From: Paraspadella gotoi
Lineage: Eukaryota > Chaetognatha
Length of the DNA stretch: 64,000 nt
Assembly: GCA_051294375.1 (NCBI GenBank)
Contig: CM119264.1
Span: forward strand, 26,632,008-26,696,007
Reading direction: 5' to 3'
A program made the translations under genes and the position numbers. Within the stretch, counting starts at the first letter, position 1. Each line of letters opens with the position of its first letter. A model generated the notes under the pieces. That model did not search any database. It saw nothing but the letters and a program-made list of their open reading frames with translations, and was not told the origin of the DNA. Below are positions 10,115-22,276 of the stretch, piece after piece.

Positions 10115-11813
10115 GCAGAGGTTGGATGGAAGACGCGGTATGACCTTAATGGAAGGAGGAAGAGGAATGGAGAGGAGACGACAACTGAAGGAGTGTTGAA
10201 ACTCCCAGCGAACTGTGATAATTGATGGAGAAATCAGTAAAGGACGACGCAGTGATGGTATAAAGCTGTGATGATGTGATGGTGTGATGGAGTCAAGTTG
10301 AGATAGTGTGAAGTTTTAAAAGGCGAAGGTGGAAGAAGAAAGAAATCCTGTTTGGAACCAAGGTTGATTAACTTCGTGACGTTTGCCCGACCGTGAAGGG
10401 CGACTGCTGTTTTTGCCAGTCTTAGTTGTCGTCGTCGTCCTCGTCGTGACGCACTTTCAGTTGCCAAGGAAACGCTTTTTCTTTTGAACCGAAAACAAAA
10501 GGCGTGGATCGATGTCGTCGTCGTCGTCGTCGTCGTCGTTGGATGATATGTGCATCGCGACGATTGCCACGTAATTCGTTGTCAGGGAAGTTACAATATT
10601 GTACTCGAGGTTACAAGAGCTTGATAACGTTGAACATGGTTTTTAAGATGTTCTAAACTTTTTTTATTTTCGGTTGCTAAATTCATGAAGCATCCAATTC
10701 ATCAGCATTAGTGATAGTCAATCAACATGGACGATATTGTCAGTCAATAATTCATTATGACAAGAAAGAAGGCAACGTCGCTCTTTTCTTCGGTGATTCG
10801 ATATCACGCACTATGATAAACATAAAGGCCACATTCAGGAAGTCTCTCTTTCTCTCTCTCTCTCTTTCTCTCTCTCTCTCGCTTTCTCTCTCTCTCTTAA
10901 CCTCGCGCGCGGCACGAAATCGCGTGCTCTCAATCACATTAATGACATTATAGATTTATGTATCAACTAAATCGCAATGAACCTTTCTCTTTTTTCCTTT
11001 TTTTATTTTTTTTATCATTTTTCTTTTATTTTCCTCTTTTTTATTCTTTAATTTTTTTTCTCGCCGCTTCTGCAGCCTCGCCGATTTAATACCAAATTTT
11101 GAGAAAAATGTAAATTTCCATAAACTGCTTGAATAATGCATGGAGACGAGATGAGACGAGAGAGAGAGTCGACAGTCTCCGAGCGAGTGAGAGAGACGAG
11201 CAGATGAGATGACCGACGAGAAGAGAGAGAGGAGACGAGAGAGAAAGAGAGGAGTGAGAGAGAACAAAGCAGAGAAAACGTAAAGGCGACGACAAAGGCA
11301 CACCAAGTGGAGGGAGACAATAAAATTACTTAGTCGCGTTTTTCTCTCGTCACCAGCTGCAGAGTGGACGAGATTTACGACGACGATTTTACTCTCATCT
11401 CTCTCTCTCATCCTCTCCTCTCTCTTCTCTCTCTCTCTCTCGTCTCTCTCTCTCTCTCTCTTTCTCATCTTTCTTTTCTCGCGGCCTTTTTTTCTATTGC
11501 ACTCCAATGAGTTCTGTCTCTTCCTCCTCATGTGAGGCAACATAAAAACATTTCAATCTTAAAGGAAGATTTTTTTTTCTTCCCCCGCTGTGAGAAGAAG
11601 TTCTTTTACTTTGGTGTTAGGAGATCCTTATTATCTTAAAAATCTGAAACTTTTGTGATAAACGGATTGTATAAACCTCAATTTGTATATATCGTTTCAC
11701 TGGCGTTCGTTTCCTAATAAATGTCGGAAAAAAAAATTGACGGGGTAAAATTTTTTTAGTAGGAAAAGTATTTTAAATATTCATTTCCAGCTCTCTCTCA
11801 TCTCCTCTCCTCT

Positions 11814-11857
<44 letters not shown>

Positions 11858-14503
11858 TCGCTCCTCCCTTTCTCCACTTCCCTCTAACGTTCGAGTTACG
11901 ACCCCTTTAATTGTCACGCTCGCTCTCGTACTCACGTCGTCAAAATATACATTCCGTACAGAGAATTAAAAGCGAGCCAAACTATTGGTCGAAATCCCAT
12001 CGCTCTCTGTCCCTGATTGGACCAACGCCAGGTGCCGATGATTAATATTCGCGCAACGAATATTTTCAAAGTTTAAAAAAAAAAAAAAAATAACCGGGAA
12101 TAATAAAAAGTGGTTCGAAACTATGTAAGGTAGTGAATGAAAAACACAAAAGAGACGAGGTTTAACGACACACGACCGGACGATGCTTACGAAGATGACG
12201 GACGGACGAAGACGACGACGATGCGACGAGACACGACGAAACGACGACCCGAGCGAGACGGAGCGAGTCTTAAATCAAAGTCTCAAGGAAAAAATCGGGG
12301 CCTCGGGCGTTCATTCCGATCCTAGGAGAGCGAAAATCATGCAAAAACCGCAATCAAAATAAACTGCGTGTGTCCTCCCCCTCTTCTTTTCCCCCTTCTA
12401 TCTTTTATTCTTTCTTTTTTTTTTCAGTTTTGCGTGCAGACGTGCGTGCCGAAGGTAGACGCTGCGTGCGCGGTCGGCGTGTGTTCTCGCAATCGGTTGC
12501 GTCTAAAGGTCGCGCGTTCGATGCTCAAATGGAAAATGTTTTTTTTTTTTTTTTTTTTTTTTGTGCTTAACAAACGATATCGTTGTTCCAGAAATGATGG
12601 CGGTTGGAGTTTTCCCTCTTTCTCATGCAGAGTTGCTTCGATCCATCACGAATATTTCATGCTCTTGCACGCCGACCTTCTCTTCTTTTTTTTAAAATCA
12701 TTTTCTCTCGTCCCTCTCTTTTCGATATTAACTCACTCTCTTCTCTTCCTTCCTTTTTTTCTTTTCCTTTCCTATCTTTTCCTCTCTTTTCCTCTCGCGC
12801 AATCAAACCGCGATCGGAATCTAGATGTCAATTTTATTCCGTCATCTCTCGATGGATTTTCTCTGTTGAATCGTGGAAGACCTTGTTGTTGTTGTTGTTG
12901 TTGCTGTTGTTGTTTTTGTCCGTCGTCGTCCCTGGCGTCGTCATCAGCATCATCGTCCTTGTACCCGACATCATCATCTTCCTCGAAAGGTTTCGTCGTC
13001 CTTGCATCGTCGTCGTCGGTCGTCGTCGGTCCTCGTCGTCCCTTGGTCCGAAACCCGTTTTCCCGGAAATCAGAGGTACGTCAATATGCGTCGTCGTCGT
13101 CGTCCGTCGTCGGTCGTCTTGGTCGTTGTCGTCGTCGTCCTCGCTTACCCAATTTTCGCCGAATATTGTCCCGAGCGAGTGACATCATCTCGCCGCGAGG
13201 TTTTTCAATAAATCTCTCCAAATCTTTCAAAAAATCCCTCCAAATCTCTTCAAATCCTCGAGGTGCCCCCCCCCCTAAAAAATAGAGAGAGATCTTCACG
13301 ATTCAATGAAAAATTATTGTCATTTCCTCGCGGTTGACGCCTCGAGGTCAAATGAAGGATTTAGGGATTCAATCGAGTGGTTAGTTGTTAAAAAAGGATA
13401 ATCCTGTCATTTATTTACGCAAAACCAGAAAAGGGCACATTAAAAAAAAACGATGCTAAACTTAACTTTGGAATTCCGACGATGAGGTCAAACATGGAAA
13501 GTTACATGAGTTTTTGACGCGTCTTTAACTGACCTTTTTTCTCAGTCACTGTTCACATTAAATTGTTCGTGTGGCGCCAAAAATAAGTGACTTCTTTTAC
13601 TTTTACTTTTTCTCTTCACACACGATCACGAGTTCTTTGTTTTGTGAGACGCCAAGTTCCTCTTAAAGGGCCATGTCACTTTGGCCGTCGTCGTCGTCAT
13701 CGTCGTCGTCGTCGCCATCGTCGTCGTCGCCCATTTCGTTGTCGTTGTTTGATTGTTTTTTCAGGTATTTACTTTCCGATCACGTTCTGGGACTGCTCGG
13801 TCCTTTTGCGGTCTTAAGCTTCGCTTTTCCTCTTATGTCTCCTTTGGGCGTCTTTTCTTCTTTATCTTTTTAGTCTCTTCGTCGGGATAAGGACATTATT
13901 CCGTTTTTTTTCTCCTTTTTTTGTCCTTTTTTTTTATTCCTTTATCTCTTTCTCTGACTGTCTTAGTTCTTTTTTTTTCTTATTTTCAGTGTTTTGGGCG
14001 TTAAGTTTTTTCTTTGTTTGTTACCTTTGTTTTTTTTTATCTTTTTAAACTTTTTTTTTAAATTATTCTATTATCTCTTCCTTTCTATTTTTCTTTTTTA
14101 CTTTGTTAACTGTTTTTTGTCTTGAGAGGCTTTTTTGTTTCTCTCCTCCTTACTGTGTTTTTTCTATCTTTTTTTTTTGAGACCGTCTTATTATCTTTTC
14201 ATATTTTTTCTTTCTTTTCTTTCCCTTTTTTCTCCTTTCTTTTTTTTTCATACTCAATTCTCATTTCGTCTTCTTCTTACTCATTTAATCCCTTCCCTCT
14301 TTCCCTTCTTTGCTATTTTCCCTCCCTGTCCGATCGCATTACTCAATGGCGCGTCTCTATGATCACCTGAAAAATATTAACTCGTTGGGAGAAAAAAAAG
14401 AAGAAAAAAAGAAAGAATAAATCCCTTCCTACGATGAACGACGCACCCAACATAATTCGATTTACATAAAATGAAAGATAAAAAAAAGAAAAGGAAAAAA
14501 AAA
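10115..14503. other. Gene-poor stretch with CT/GA and TCG/CGA repeats
   Basis: About 4.4 kb of single-copy sequence. It contains a TCG run (10511-10541), CT blocks (10844-10900, 11395-11470, 11791-11855), CGA-rich sequence (12190-12260), a 24-base T run (12539-12562), TTG/GTC trinucleotide sequence (12880-13145), a second TCG block (13685-13735), and pyrimidine-rich sequence (13860-14330) that could be intronic. The longest ORF (12368-13285, plus) passes through poly-T, poly-TTG (poly-Cys) and TCG (poly-Ser) and overlaps equally open frames, so I do not accept it as a gene. Confidence 0.65.
12880..13145 (+). repeat. Imperfect TTG / GTC trinucleotide repeat cluster
   Basis: GTTGTTGTTGTTGTTGCTGTTGTT-type sequence begins at 12888 and is followed by repeated GTCGTCGTC blocks to 13145, separated by short unique bits. 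Three plus-strand frames remain open across it as poly-Cys, poly-Leu/Val or poly-Ser, which is what a repeat with period three produces. Confidence 0.75.
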
Positions 14504-14684
14504 NNNNNNNNNNNNNNNNNNNNNNNNNNNNNNNNNNNNNNNNNNNNNNNNNNNNNNNNNNNNNNNNNNNNNNNNNNNNNNNNNNNNNNNNNNNNNNNNN
14601 NNNNNNNNNNNNNNNNNNNNNNNNNNNNNNNNNNNNNNNNNNNNNNNNNNNNNNNNNNNNNNNNNNNNNNNNNNNNNNNNNNNN
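14504..14684. other. Assembly gap, 181 N
   Basis: N run flanked on the left by A/G-rich sequence. Confidence 0.99.
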
Positions 14685-15097
14685 TTGCCTTTAACGTATA
14701 TTTTTTTAGTGGCCCGAAGAGACCCGTTAATTCGAGGTTGTATTTTGAATCGTTCGCGAACGAGTTTCTTTGACTGTCTGTCTGTCTCTCTGTCTCTTCT
14801 CTTTTTCCGTCTTTCTGTCTGACTCTCCGTTTTTCCGGCTGCCCCTATGCTTCATATGTCGCTATTTCCTATTCCCTTATACTTATGAAAACTCTCATAT
14901 CACATTCACACACTTACACGTACACACACCCACACACACACACTCAATCTCACACACCCACTTGCATTTGCCCAGATAAAAAAAAACCGGAAAAGTCTCA
15001 CGTGAATCGTTTCACGGTTTTGGAGCGAGATGGGCTTTTGCGCTCGCGCGCGGGCGCCGTTCCCTCAACGCACGTGAGCCTCATACGGACCATAACC

Positions 15098-15258
15098 TCG
15101 GTCGGCCCCGGATGTAAGAACGAATCCGAACTACCCCGGATGTCGGAGCAAAAAATTCTAAAAGGTCTGTATGTAATATCTGAGTCCCGGATGTAGTAGC
15201 AGGGCCAAAGAAAACCCGGATGACGCGGCTGAGAGTAGATGTCCCGGATGTAGTTAGC
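15098..15258 (+). repeat. Degenerate array of CCCGGATGTA motifs
   Basis: CCCGGATGTA or close variants occur five times at irregular spacing, separated by unrelated sequence. The core CCGGAT also appears, in reverse orientation as ATCCGG, in the better-conserved VNTR at 28936-29135. A common origin is possible but not shown. Confidence 0.5.
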
Positions 15259-15371
15259 GAGACGGGTGTTTTTCGGAGCAAAGTTATGGACGATAAAAAT
15301 CCTTGTAACTCGTTTAAGATGAAATTCTAGGCTGAAGACGACGACGAGATTATGAGATCGACGGAAAGAGG

Positions 15372-15373
15372 GA

Positions 15374-15441
<68 letters not shown>

Positions 15442-15444
15442 AAT
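15372..15444 (+). repeat. GAAA tetranucleotide microsatellite
   Basis: About 18 tandem GAAA units, nearly perfect, decaying into AAATA-interrupted A/G-rich sequence up to about 15560. Confidence 0.95.
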
Positions 15445-16365
15445 AAAGAAATAAAGATATAAAGAAATAAATAAAAATAGAAAGAAAAATAAAAGAAAGA
15501 AAGGAAGCAAAATAGAAAAATAGAAAGAAAGAACAGAAAGAATAGAAAGGAAAAAGAAAAGCAAATAAGCAAGTAACTAAATATGCTCCTAACTATGTAG
15601 ACTGTTGTGATTATTTAGATAAAACAATTTGTTTTGAAAAAAAAAAACAAGCAAATAAACATCGCGACTACGAACGAGAGAGAGAGAGAGAATAAGTTAG
15701 AAAAGGTAAAAAGGAGCGATGAGGGAGGAAAGTAAAAAAAGAAAAGATGCGAAATGCGTTTCTATTCTTCCCGGTTTTTTTTTTTCCTTATTGAGTTAGC
15801 GACCAGGCGGAACCAGGATTGGCTCGGGATGGAAGGACGAGTTGATTATGAGGAAGAAGGGAGGAGGAAGAAGGGAGCATGGAGGAAGAACGAGAAGGGG
15901 AGATGGAAAATAACAGAGAAGTAATAAGGATTTGAGGAAATGGAAGAATAGGGAACAATTGGATAGCGGAGAAAAGTAGAACGGAGCAACAGAATTTGAA
16001 AATGAAAAATAAAATTTTATGAGGAAAGATTTTACAATTGTATGAGTCCATGTTAATTTCTGGAAATATATTTTTGGTTGACTGTTTTTCAAAAGGAAAA
16101 TGTACGCTGTAACATATTAATATATTATTATATTACTTATTAAAATATAGTTTTAATGTATTGAATATTATGGGGCCAGTAAAAGACCCAGAAACATGGA
16201 ATGGGATCGAAACATGGGCCCGAAATAGAGAGCAGTAGTTCCGTCTAGAGACTAGAGTTGGTTTCGGATGAAGGAGAAACAGAAAATACGAAACAGAAAA
16301 TACGAAACGAGGCGAAGAGAATAAAAGCTGAGGTGAAGACGGACGAAGAGATTTTCGCGACGGGT

Positions 16366-16398
<33 letters not shown>

Positions 16399-16741
16399 CA
16401 GAGTGAGACAGAGAGAGAAAGAGAGAGGTTTTGAAAAATTTCTTACATGACATATATATAATTTCTTTAATTGTGCGAGTGATCTAAAGATATATTATCA
16501 TTCGATTGGCAAGGGTGACCTAGAAAATAAATCTGAATTCATTGCAATGACAAAAGATATTGTAAAATAAATAAAACTATTGCGTGTCAGGTTCTATGAA
16601 AGTATTTTTACGCCCTGGACGAATTCTCCGGCGACATCTGCCGGAATATACGTGCGCGAATTGCGTTGTTATTCTTTTCCTTTTGTACGTAGTTGTTGTC
16701 TTTGCTGATTCAAATCTGTCCCGCAAGGAATTCTCATCGGA

Positions 16742-16875
16742 GTTCGTCGTCGTCGCCGCGGCGTCGGCGTCGGCGCGTCGACGCGTCGGCGTCGGTTTGC
16801 ACGCCGCTTAGCGCGTCGGCGCGTGCGCTTCACGTGCGTCGGCACGCGCGTTCGCGTCCGGAAGCGTCGAGCGAA
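16742..16875. other. CpG-dense block with GCGTCGGC repeats
   Basis: A short stretch saturated with CpG (GTCGTCGTCGCC, then GTCGGCGTCGGCGCGTCG and related). It could be a promoter-type CpG-rich element or a degenerate 6-bp repeat. No TATA box or credible ORF is next to it; the overlapping plus-strand ORF 16584-16811 ends inside it and looks fortuitous. Confidence 0.45.
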
Positions 16876-17109
16876 ATAAATGGATTCGACGCAGGAATTT
16901 ATTGAAAAGGGGAAAAAAGGACGGAGATGGGAAGAGAGAGGGAGAGAGAGGAAAAGAGGGAGAGGGAGAAAGGGGAAAAGGGGAGGATGAGGGAGAGAGG
17001 GAATGGAGAGGGAGTGGGAAGAAATGAGACGAGGAATTATATAGGAAGGTAAAGGTAAAGGTAAGAAGGAAAGTTACAAATGTGTTGACATATTTATTTG
17101 AAATAAGAC

Positions 17110-17204
17110 TAAGATAAGATAAGATAAGATAAGATAAGATAAGATAAGATAAGATAAGATAAGATAAGATAAGATAAGATAAGATAAGATAAGAATAAGA
17201 TAAG
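17110..17204 (+). repeat. ATAAG pentanucleotide microsatellite
   Basis: Eighteen or so tandem AAGAT units, perfect except for one extra A near 17194. Each unit recreates AGATAAG, which matches the WGATAR site of GATA-type transcription factors, so the tract is a dense tandem array of potential GATA sites. Confidence 0.95.
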
Positions 17205-17606
17205 TCTCTTCCACGAAAGTGGATTTAAAGAAAAGGCACCAATTGTTTCAGTTTCTCTCGACATTTTCTCACCGCAGAATCGATTCCAAGGAAAACATTT
17301 CAATTCTGAAGAAGTCGCAATCAACGGGAAATTCTCGTCCTTCTTTCTTTCTTTCTCCCTTCTTTCTTCTTTCTTTCTTTCTTTTCTTTCTTTTCTTTCT
17401 TTCTTTCTTCTTTCTTTCTTTATTTCTTCTTTTTCTTTCTTTCTTTCTTTTTTCATCCTCTTGTCTCTAAGGTTACCTTTTTTTTCTTTCCTATATTTGT
17501 TTTTTACAATTTTCTTCTTTTCTTTCTTTCTTTTTTTTCCCATTTTCCATCCCCGATTCGTCGCCGGCGAAAATTTAAAGGAATCGTTTCTGATTTTCGA
17601 CTCTCG

Positions 17607-17782
17607 NNNNNNNNNNNNNNNNNNNNNNNNNNNNNNNNNNNNNNNNNNNNNNNNNNNNNNNNNNNNNNNNNNNNNNNNNNNNNNNNNNNNNNNNNNNNNN
17701 NNNNNNNNNNNNNNNNNNNNNNNNNNNNNNNNNNNNNNNNNNNNNNNNNNNNNNNNNNNNNNNNNNNNNNNNNNNNNNNNNN
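17607..17782. other. Assembly gap, 176 N
   Basis: N run bordered on both sides by CTCTC sequence (CGACTCTCG before, TCTCTCTC after), consistent with an assembly break in a CT microsatellite. Confidence 0.99.
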
Positions 17783-18971
17783 TCTCTCTCATTGTTTTCG
17801 TCGAGACCTTTTAGCGAATCACACGGTCTAATGATTTTATTGCAAGAGACTTTGGGTTCTTCGCTCAGTGGCCATTGTTGACGACGACGACGACTACGAC
17901 GACGACGACGACGACGAGTCATTTCTTCTCTTTGCCTTTTGTTTATTATATTTGTTTTTTATTCGCAGTCCACCGACCGACGCGCCGCTCGACGGGGATG
18001 AAAAATCATTCCCTCTCTCTTTATTCGCGGTCCTCGCTCCTCGTCCATCACCCTTAGTCTCTCTCTTCAGCCCACACAGCTCCACTCTGTCCCCCACATC
18101 TCCACTCTGTCTCACTCCCTCCCTCTTTGTCCCCTTCTCCCCCCTTCTCTCAACCACCCCTCTGTTTCGTCCCCTCGCTTCCCCCCCCTCCCCAACAAAG
18201 CGGCTACAATGGAAAATAACATAAAGACGAGATTTAAGGGGAGGGTGGGCCTTGCGGGCGCCATCGAGTCGATCTCATTTCGCAATAAAAAAAAAACTTC
18301 CTCTATTTTCTTTTTATTTTCCTTATTTTTTTTTTTATTCATCCCTTCACCTTTTTTGTTCCGCTTTTGATTATTCGGGTTTCAACTTTGAATTCGATTC
18401 CATCGAATTTAAATGAGGGTCGAGCTTTTTTTTCGAGGGAGGTTGCCGATCGGTTGACAGGGATGACGGGCGTTTTTTTTAGGCGGATTAAGCCGATCGG
18501 GAAAGTATCTGATAGAGAGAGGCTAAAGAGAGCCAGACGGGTTTCGGGTGTTTTAAAAACAGTTAATAGATGTTAGGGTTTCGCAAAAGATTCTGCTGGT
18601 AAGTAGTCAAAGAGTGCCAGTTTTCAACAATTCAAAAATAAATAAATAAATAAATAAAACAAAGCCCTGTTTATTTTTGTATAAAACTTGATAATTCTAC
18701 CTAAAACGCTAAACGTTTTCCGCCTTAATCTTTTCATTTTGATTAAAATAGCAACCAAAAAAAGTCTTCCCTACTTTTTTTCTATTACCTCGTTTTATAT
18801 CGCTCGCCTTTTCTTCAGCCCCGTTTCCCTTCTGCCCTAAAAAATACCTCGTCAATTCTATTTTCCTTTTTGTCCTTTTTTTCCTTTTTTTTCCTTTCTT
18901 TTCCTCCTTTGAAAATCGGTTCGGCATCCGGTTTACGAGCCTTTTTTTCTGGCGACCGCGGGTCGGACGCC

Positions 18972-18994
18972 GGGTGGGACTGGGTAGGGATGGG
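18972..18994 (+). other. Canonical G-quadruplex motif
   Basis: Five GGG runs separated by loops of 1-3 bases (T, ACT, TA, AT) fit the G3-N1-7 rule. Further GGG runs follow to 19004. No gene or promoter is evident next to it. Confidence 0.6.
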
Positions 18995-19999
18995 TGAGGC
19001 TGGGTGAGGCTCTTGTTTGAATTTTAGATTTTTTTTTGGTCGAACTGACATTGAGATGTAATAAAGGAGGGTATGATGGGTAAGTTAAATTGATATCAAT
19101 CATTGTATATCCTTAATCTATCAGAAATAACCAAATATCTTAGTTTTGTGACGAGTTCGAACCCGCTTTGCATTATTTTTTAGTAGCCATTTAAAAAAAA
19201 CCCAACGGGATTTTGCTTTTTGAATAAAGATAAAAATTCGTCTCCAGATGCCATACATTTTTTTTCTCCGTAACACCCCACAGTTTTTCGGAATGTTCCA
19301 TAGTTTTTATTCAAATTTCTCACAGTGCGACGAAACAGTGTGACCTCGAGACACCTCCATTTACTGCCAGATGTCATATGAGACAAAAATGCCTTTTTTC
19401 ATCTACAATCGTTAGTCGCCTCCGGAAAAGTTGGACATTTAGAGTCTAAAATCTAAAATGGAAATCCACGCGGGATTCTTTCTTTTTTTTGTTTTGTTTC
19501 CTTTTGTTTCTTTTGTTTTTTGTTTCTTGTTTTAAAAAAAGTTGAATGGATATTCGGGATGGGTGGTCCTTTCGAGTTGAAGAGTTCGCTCACAAAAGTC
19601 TATAATCTATCATGACAAGTTTTACCTAACAAGGAAGTTTACGAAGAAGGTTATTTTTTTTTGTCTACGTTTAATTAAAGGTTACTTCCACGAGATCGAA
19701 TAATTAATTAATCACTTAAGTAAATGAATAGTAAAGTTTTCTTATTTTTTTATCTTCTTTTGCTATTTCCATCTCTTTTCTTTCGTTGTTTCTTTCCATC
19801 TTTCCCTCTTTCCTTTTCCACCTCTCACTCTCTCTCTGTTATTTTTAATCAATCACCCTTTAGTCGTTTCCATTCTGCCCCAAAAGCGAATGAGAATCAG
19901 ACCGCACAAAGGAATTCTGCCGACTCCACTCTCTGATGTACAAAGATTTAAAAATTCAAGAATTAATTATCTCGCTCCACGCGTGAGGGAAAGATATAA

Positions 20000-20037
<38 letters not shown>

Positions 20038-20128
20038 CTGGGATTGGTTTGAATTGAAACGATCACTGTGGGAACGAAGGGAAAGACCAAAGACCCCGAA
20101 TATATGAAACGAAAGTTGAAAGGGAATT

Positions 20129-20212
20129 TGGCGCCCAGTTGAAAATTGGGGCGGCGCCTCTGATACCATTTGGTGCCCAGTTGAAAATAGGGGCGGGGCC
20201 TCTGATTGAAGT
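20129..20212 (+). repeat. Two-unit 42-bp tandem repeat
   Basis: TTGGCGCCCAGTTGAAAATT followed by GGGGCGGCGCCTCTGAT repeats once with few changes; a decayed third unit (GGAGCGGTGGTTCTGATTG) follows. The minus-strand frame gives repeated IRGAAPIFNWAPN, but this follows from a period divisible by three. Confidence 0.7.
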
Positions 20213-20513
20213 CGGAGCGGTGGTTCTGATTGCAGAACGTGGGGTCGCTCCAGTGTCAAGGGATGACCTTAACTGATAGCAGGTGGAGCAATCTCTCCGA
20301 TAGAATCCATCGTCTGGTTTCCTTTTTTTCCCTTTACACATTTCAAGGTGCAAAAAAGCAGAAAGCGAAAATTGCTCTTTTATTCTTGGAACGACGAGGA
20401 TTCCATCGAAGCCTCAGCGAAAATGGAATCAGTTTAACGACGACTTTTTTCGTAATGACGGAAAAAAAGGGAGAAAAAATGTTAATCGTTTCGCGTCGGA
20501 GGAAAAAAAAACC

Positions 20514-20831
20514 NNNNNNNNNNNNNNNNNNNNNNNNNNNNNNNNNNNNNNNNNNNNNNNNNNNNNNNNNNNNNNNNNNNNNNNNNNNNNNNNNNNNNNN
20601 NNNNNNNNNNNNNNNNNNNNNNNNNNNNNNNNNNNNNNNNNNNNNNNNNNNNNNNNNNNNNNNNNNNNNNNNNNNNNNNNNNNNNNNNNNNNNNNNNNNN
20701 NNNNNNNNNNNNNNNNNNNNNNNNNNNNNNNNNNNNNNNNNNNNNNNNNNNNNNNNNNNNNNNNNNNNNNNNNNNNNNNNNNNNNNNNNNNNNNNNNNNN
20801 NNNNNNNNNNNNNNNNNNNNNNNNNNNNNNN
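20514..20831. other. Assembly gap, 318 N
   Basis: N run. Confidence 0.99.
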
Positions 20832-21233
20832 GTACAAACAAAATGTAGCAAACACCCTAACAGATTTTCTCGCTATGAAATTTAGCATAGCGACTTTTAT
20901 ATAAAATAAGTGAATGAGTTCATTGTTTAGAAAGTCTTTTTAACAACGAAAAAGTTTAAGACGTTCAGCTTTTTTCACTATTGACTTTTATTTTTAATAC
21001 TAATAAAAAGTGACACACGAATTAAGGTCAACTGATAATATATTTTTTTTTAAATATGTTAATTGCTTAAAAAATAGTAAAAATTCCTGAGGATCTCAAA
21101 TGAATCCAGGCTGGAAATAAAAGCAGTCGTAAAATCGTGAAAACGATTGTAAATGAGATTTTTACTCTGCGTCATCCTAAATTTTTTTGTCTTTTTTACA
21201 ATCTAACGATAATTTTTTTGAGATTAACATTTT

Positions 21234-21394
21234 CTACGCAGCGAGTAATTGACGGTTAATCGTCGGATCGCTCGTTAAACTCGGATTAAAACGAGTCCCA
21301 AAATACGCCATGTTGTTGTTGTTGTTGTCGTTGTAGTTGTCGTCGTCGGCGGCGGCGGCGGTAGCGGAGTCAGCAGCGGCGGCGGCGGCGGCGG

Positions 21395-21425
<31 letters not shown>

Positions 21426-21455
21426 GGACGTTTTATCGCCAAATCTTTTCGCCAT
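21234..21455 (-). CDS. Candidate poly-Ala / Asn-rich ORF, unrecognised
   Basis: The minus-strand frame from the ATG at 21455 (context TTTGGATGG) reads MAKRFGDKTS, ten alanines, P, seven alanines, DSATAAAADDDNYND, five asparagines, then MAYFGTRFNPSLTSDPTIN and a stop at 21234. The non-repetitive ends look like real protein and the homopeptide runs are typical of insect transcription factors, so this could be a first coding exon or a short protein. Against it, the region is rich in GCC/GAC/AAC trinucleotide repeats and no strong splice donor is visible after the last residues. No family assigned. Confidence 0.28.
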
Positions 21456-21504
21456 CCAAAGCGAATTTAGTGCCGTTTATGCCGCCCGACTGAGGGCGCT
21501 GTGA

Positions 21505-21605
21505 TAGCGAGGATGACGACGACGATGACGACGACGAACATCTATCGACGACGGCGATGTTGACGATGACGAAGATGACGATAACGACGATAACGACGAC
21601 GACGT
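21505..21605 (+). repeat. Degenerate GACGAC/GATGAC trinucleotide repeat
   Basis: About 100 bases built from GAC, GAT and AAC triplets, interrupted by short other sequence. Confidence 0.8.
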
Positions 21606-21760
21606 CTAGGGCTAAATCATGTCGACGCTTTTTTTTTTAATCTAATGAATCTTTTATGTAGATTTTATTCTCCAGTTAAGAACGGGGTTGACTAATTAAC
21701 GCCCTCTGTCTCTGTCGCGCTCAGCGTGCGCGTGTGGCACTCTCTCTCTCTCTTTCTCTC

Positions 21761-21905
21761 NNNNNNNNNNNNNNNNNNNNNNNNNNNNNNNNNNNNNNNN
21801 NNNNNNNNNNNNNNNNNNNNNNNNNNNNNNNNNNNNNNNNNNNNNNNNNNNNNNNNNNNNNNNNNNNNNNNNNNNNNNNNNNNNNNNNNNNNNNNNNNNN
21901 NNNNN
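21761..21905. other. Assembly gap, 145 N, inside CT microsatellite
   Basis: CTCTCTCTTTCTCTC directly before and CTCTCTTTTCGCG directly after the N run. Confidence 0.99.
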
Positions 21906-22110
21906 CTCTCTTTTCGCGCCTCACATTCTCTCTCTCTTTCTCTCTCTTTCTCTCTCTCTTTCGCTCTCTGTTTTTCTCTCACATCATTCCTCTTCTCACA
22001 TACACGTACCTCTCATTCCGTCTCTGTCTCTTCCATTCATCCAGTACCCGCTAGAGACGTAGACGTTTCCCTTTTCTTTTTTATTTATGTTTTCTTTTTC
22101 TTTTTTTTTT

Positions 22111-22276
22111 NNNNNNNNNNNNNNNNNNNNNNNNNNNNNNNNNNNNNNNNNNNNNNNNNNNNNNNNNNNNNNNNNNNNNNNNNNNNNNNNNNNNNNNNNN
22201 NNNNNNNNNNNNNNNNNNNNNNNNNNNNNNNNNNNNNNNNNNNNNNNNNNNNNNNNNNNNNNNNNNNNNNNNNNNN
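22111..22276. other. Assembly gap, 166 N, at T-rich/CT repeat
   Basis: Preceded by a T run and followed by an 18-base CT tract. Confidence 0.99.

Larger units (their letters stand above)
14685..17606. other. Gene-poor stretch with several simple repeats
   Basis: Contains a CA-rich patch (14900-14960), a CCGGATGTA degenerate array (15098-15258), a GAAA tract (15372-15444) decaying into A/G-rich sequence to 15560, GA and GGA-rich sequence (15680-15930), a GAGAGT tract (16370-16425), a CpG-dense block (16742-16875), GGGA-rich purine sequence (16905-17030), an ATAAG pentamer tract (17110-17204) and a TTTC-rich tract (17338-17455). No convincing gene. Confidence 0.6.
17783..20513. other. Gene-poor stretch
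   Basis: Contains a CGA tract (17880-17918), C/T-rich sequence (18040-18190), a G-quadruplex motif (18972-18994), poly-T and A-rich patches, a short GA tract (20003-20035) and a 42-bp repeat (20129-20212). A GT that could serve as a splice donor (CTG|GTAAGT) is at 18599, but the upstream frame is not convincing. I see no gene. Confidence 0.6.

Noticed and set aside
12368-13285. Longest open frame in the window (305 codons, plus)
   Set aside because: It passes through poly-T, poly-TTG and TCG repeats, giving poly-Phe, poly-Cys and poly-Ser, and two other plus frames are open over the same repeats.
15998-16453. Ser/Leu/Phe-rich minus ORFs near 15.8-16.5 kb
   Set aside because: Purine-rich sequence read on the other strand; no domain, and overlapping frames are equally open.
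19152-19167. GAGTTCGAACCCGC as a pol III B box
   Set aside because: It matches the B box alone; no A box or tRNA-like stem upstream.
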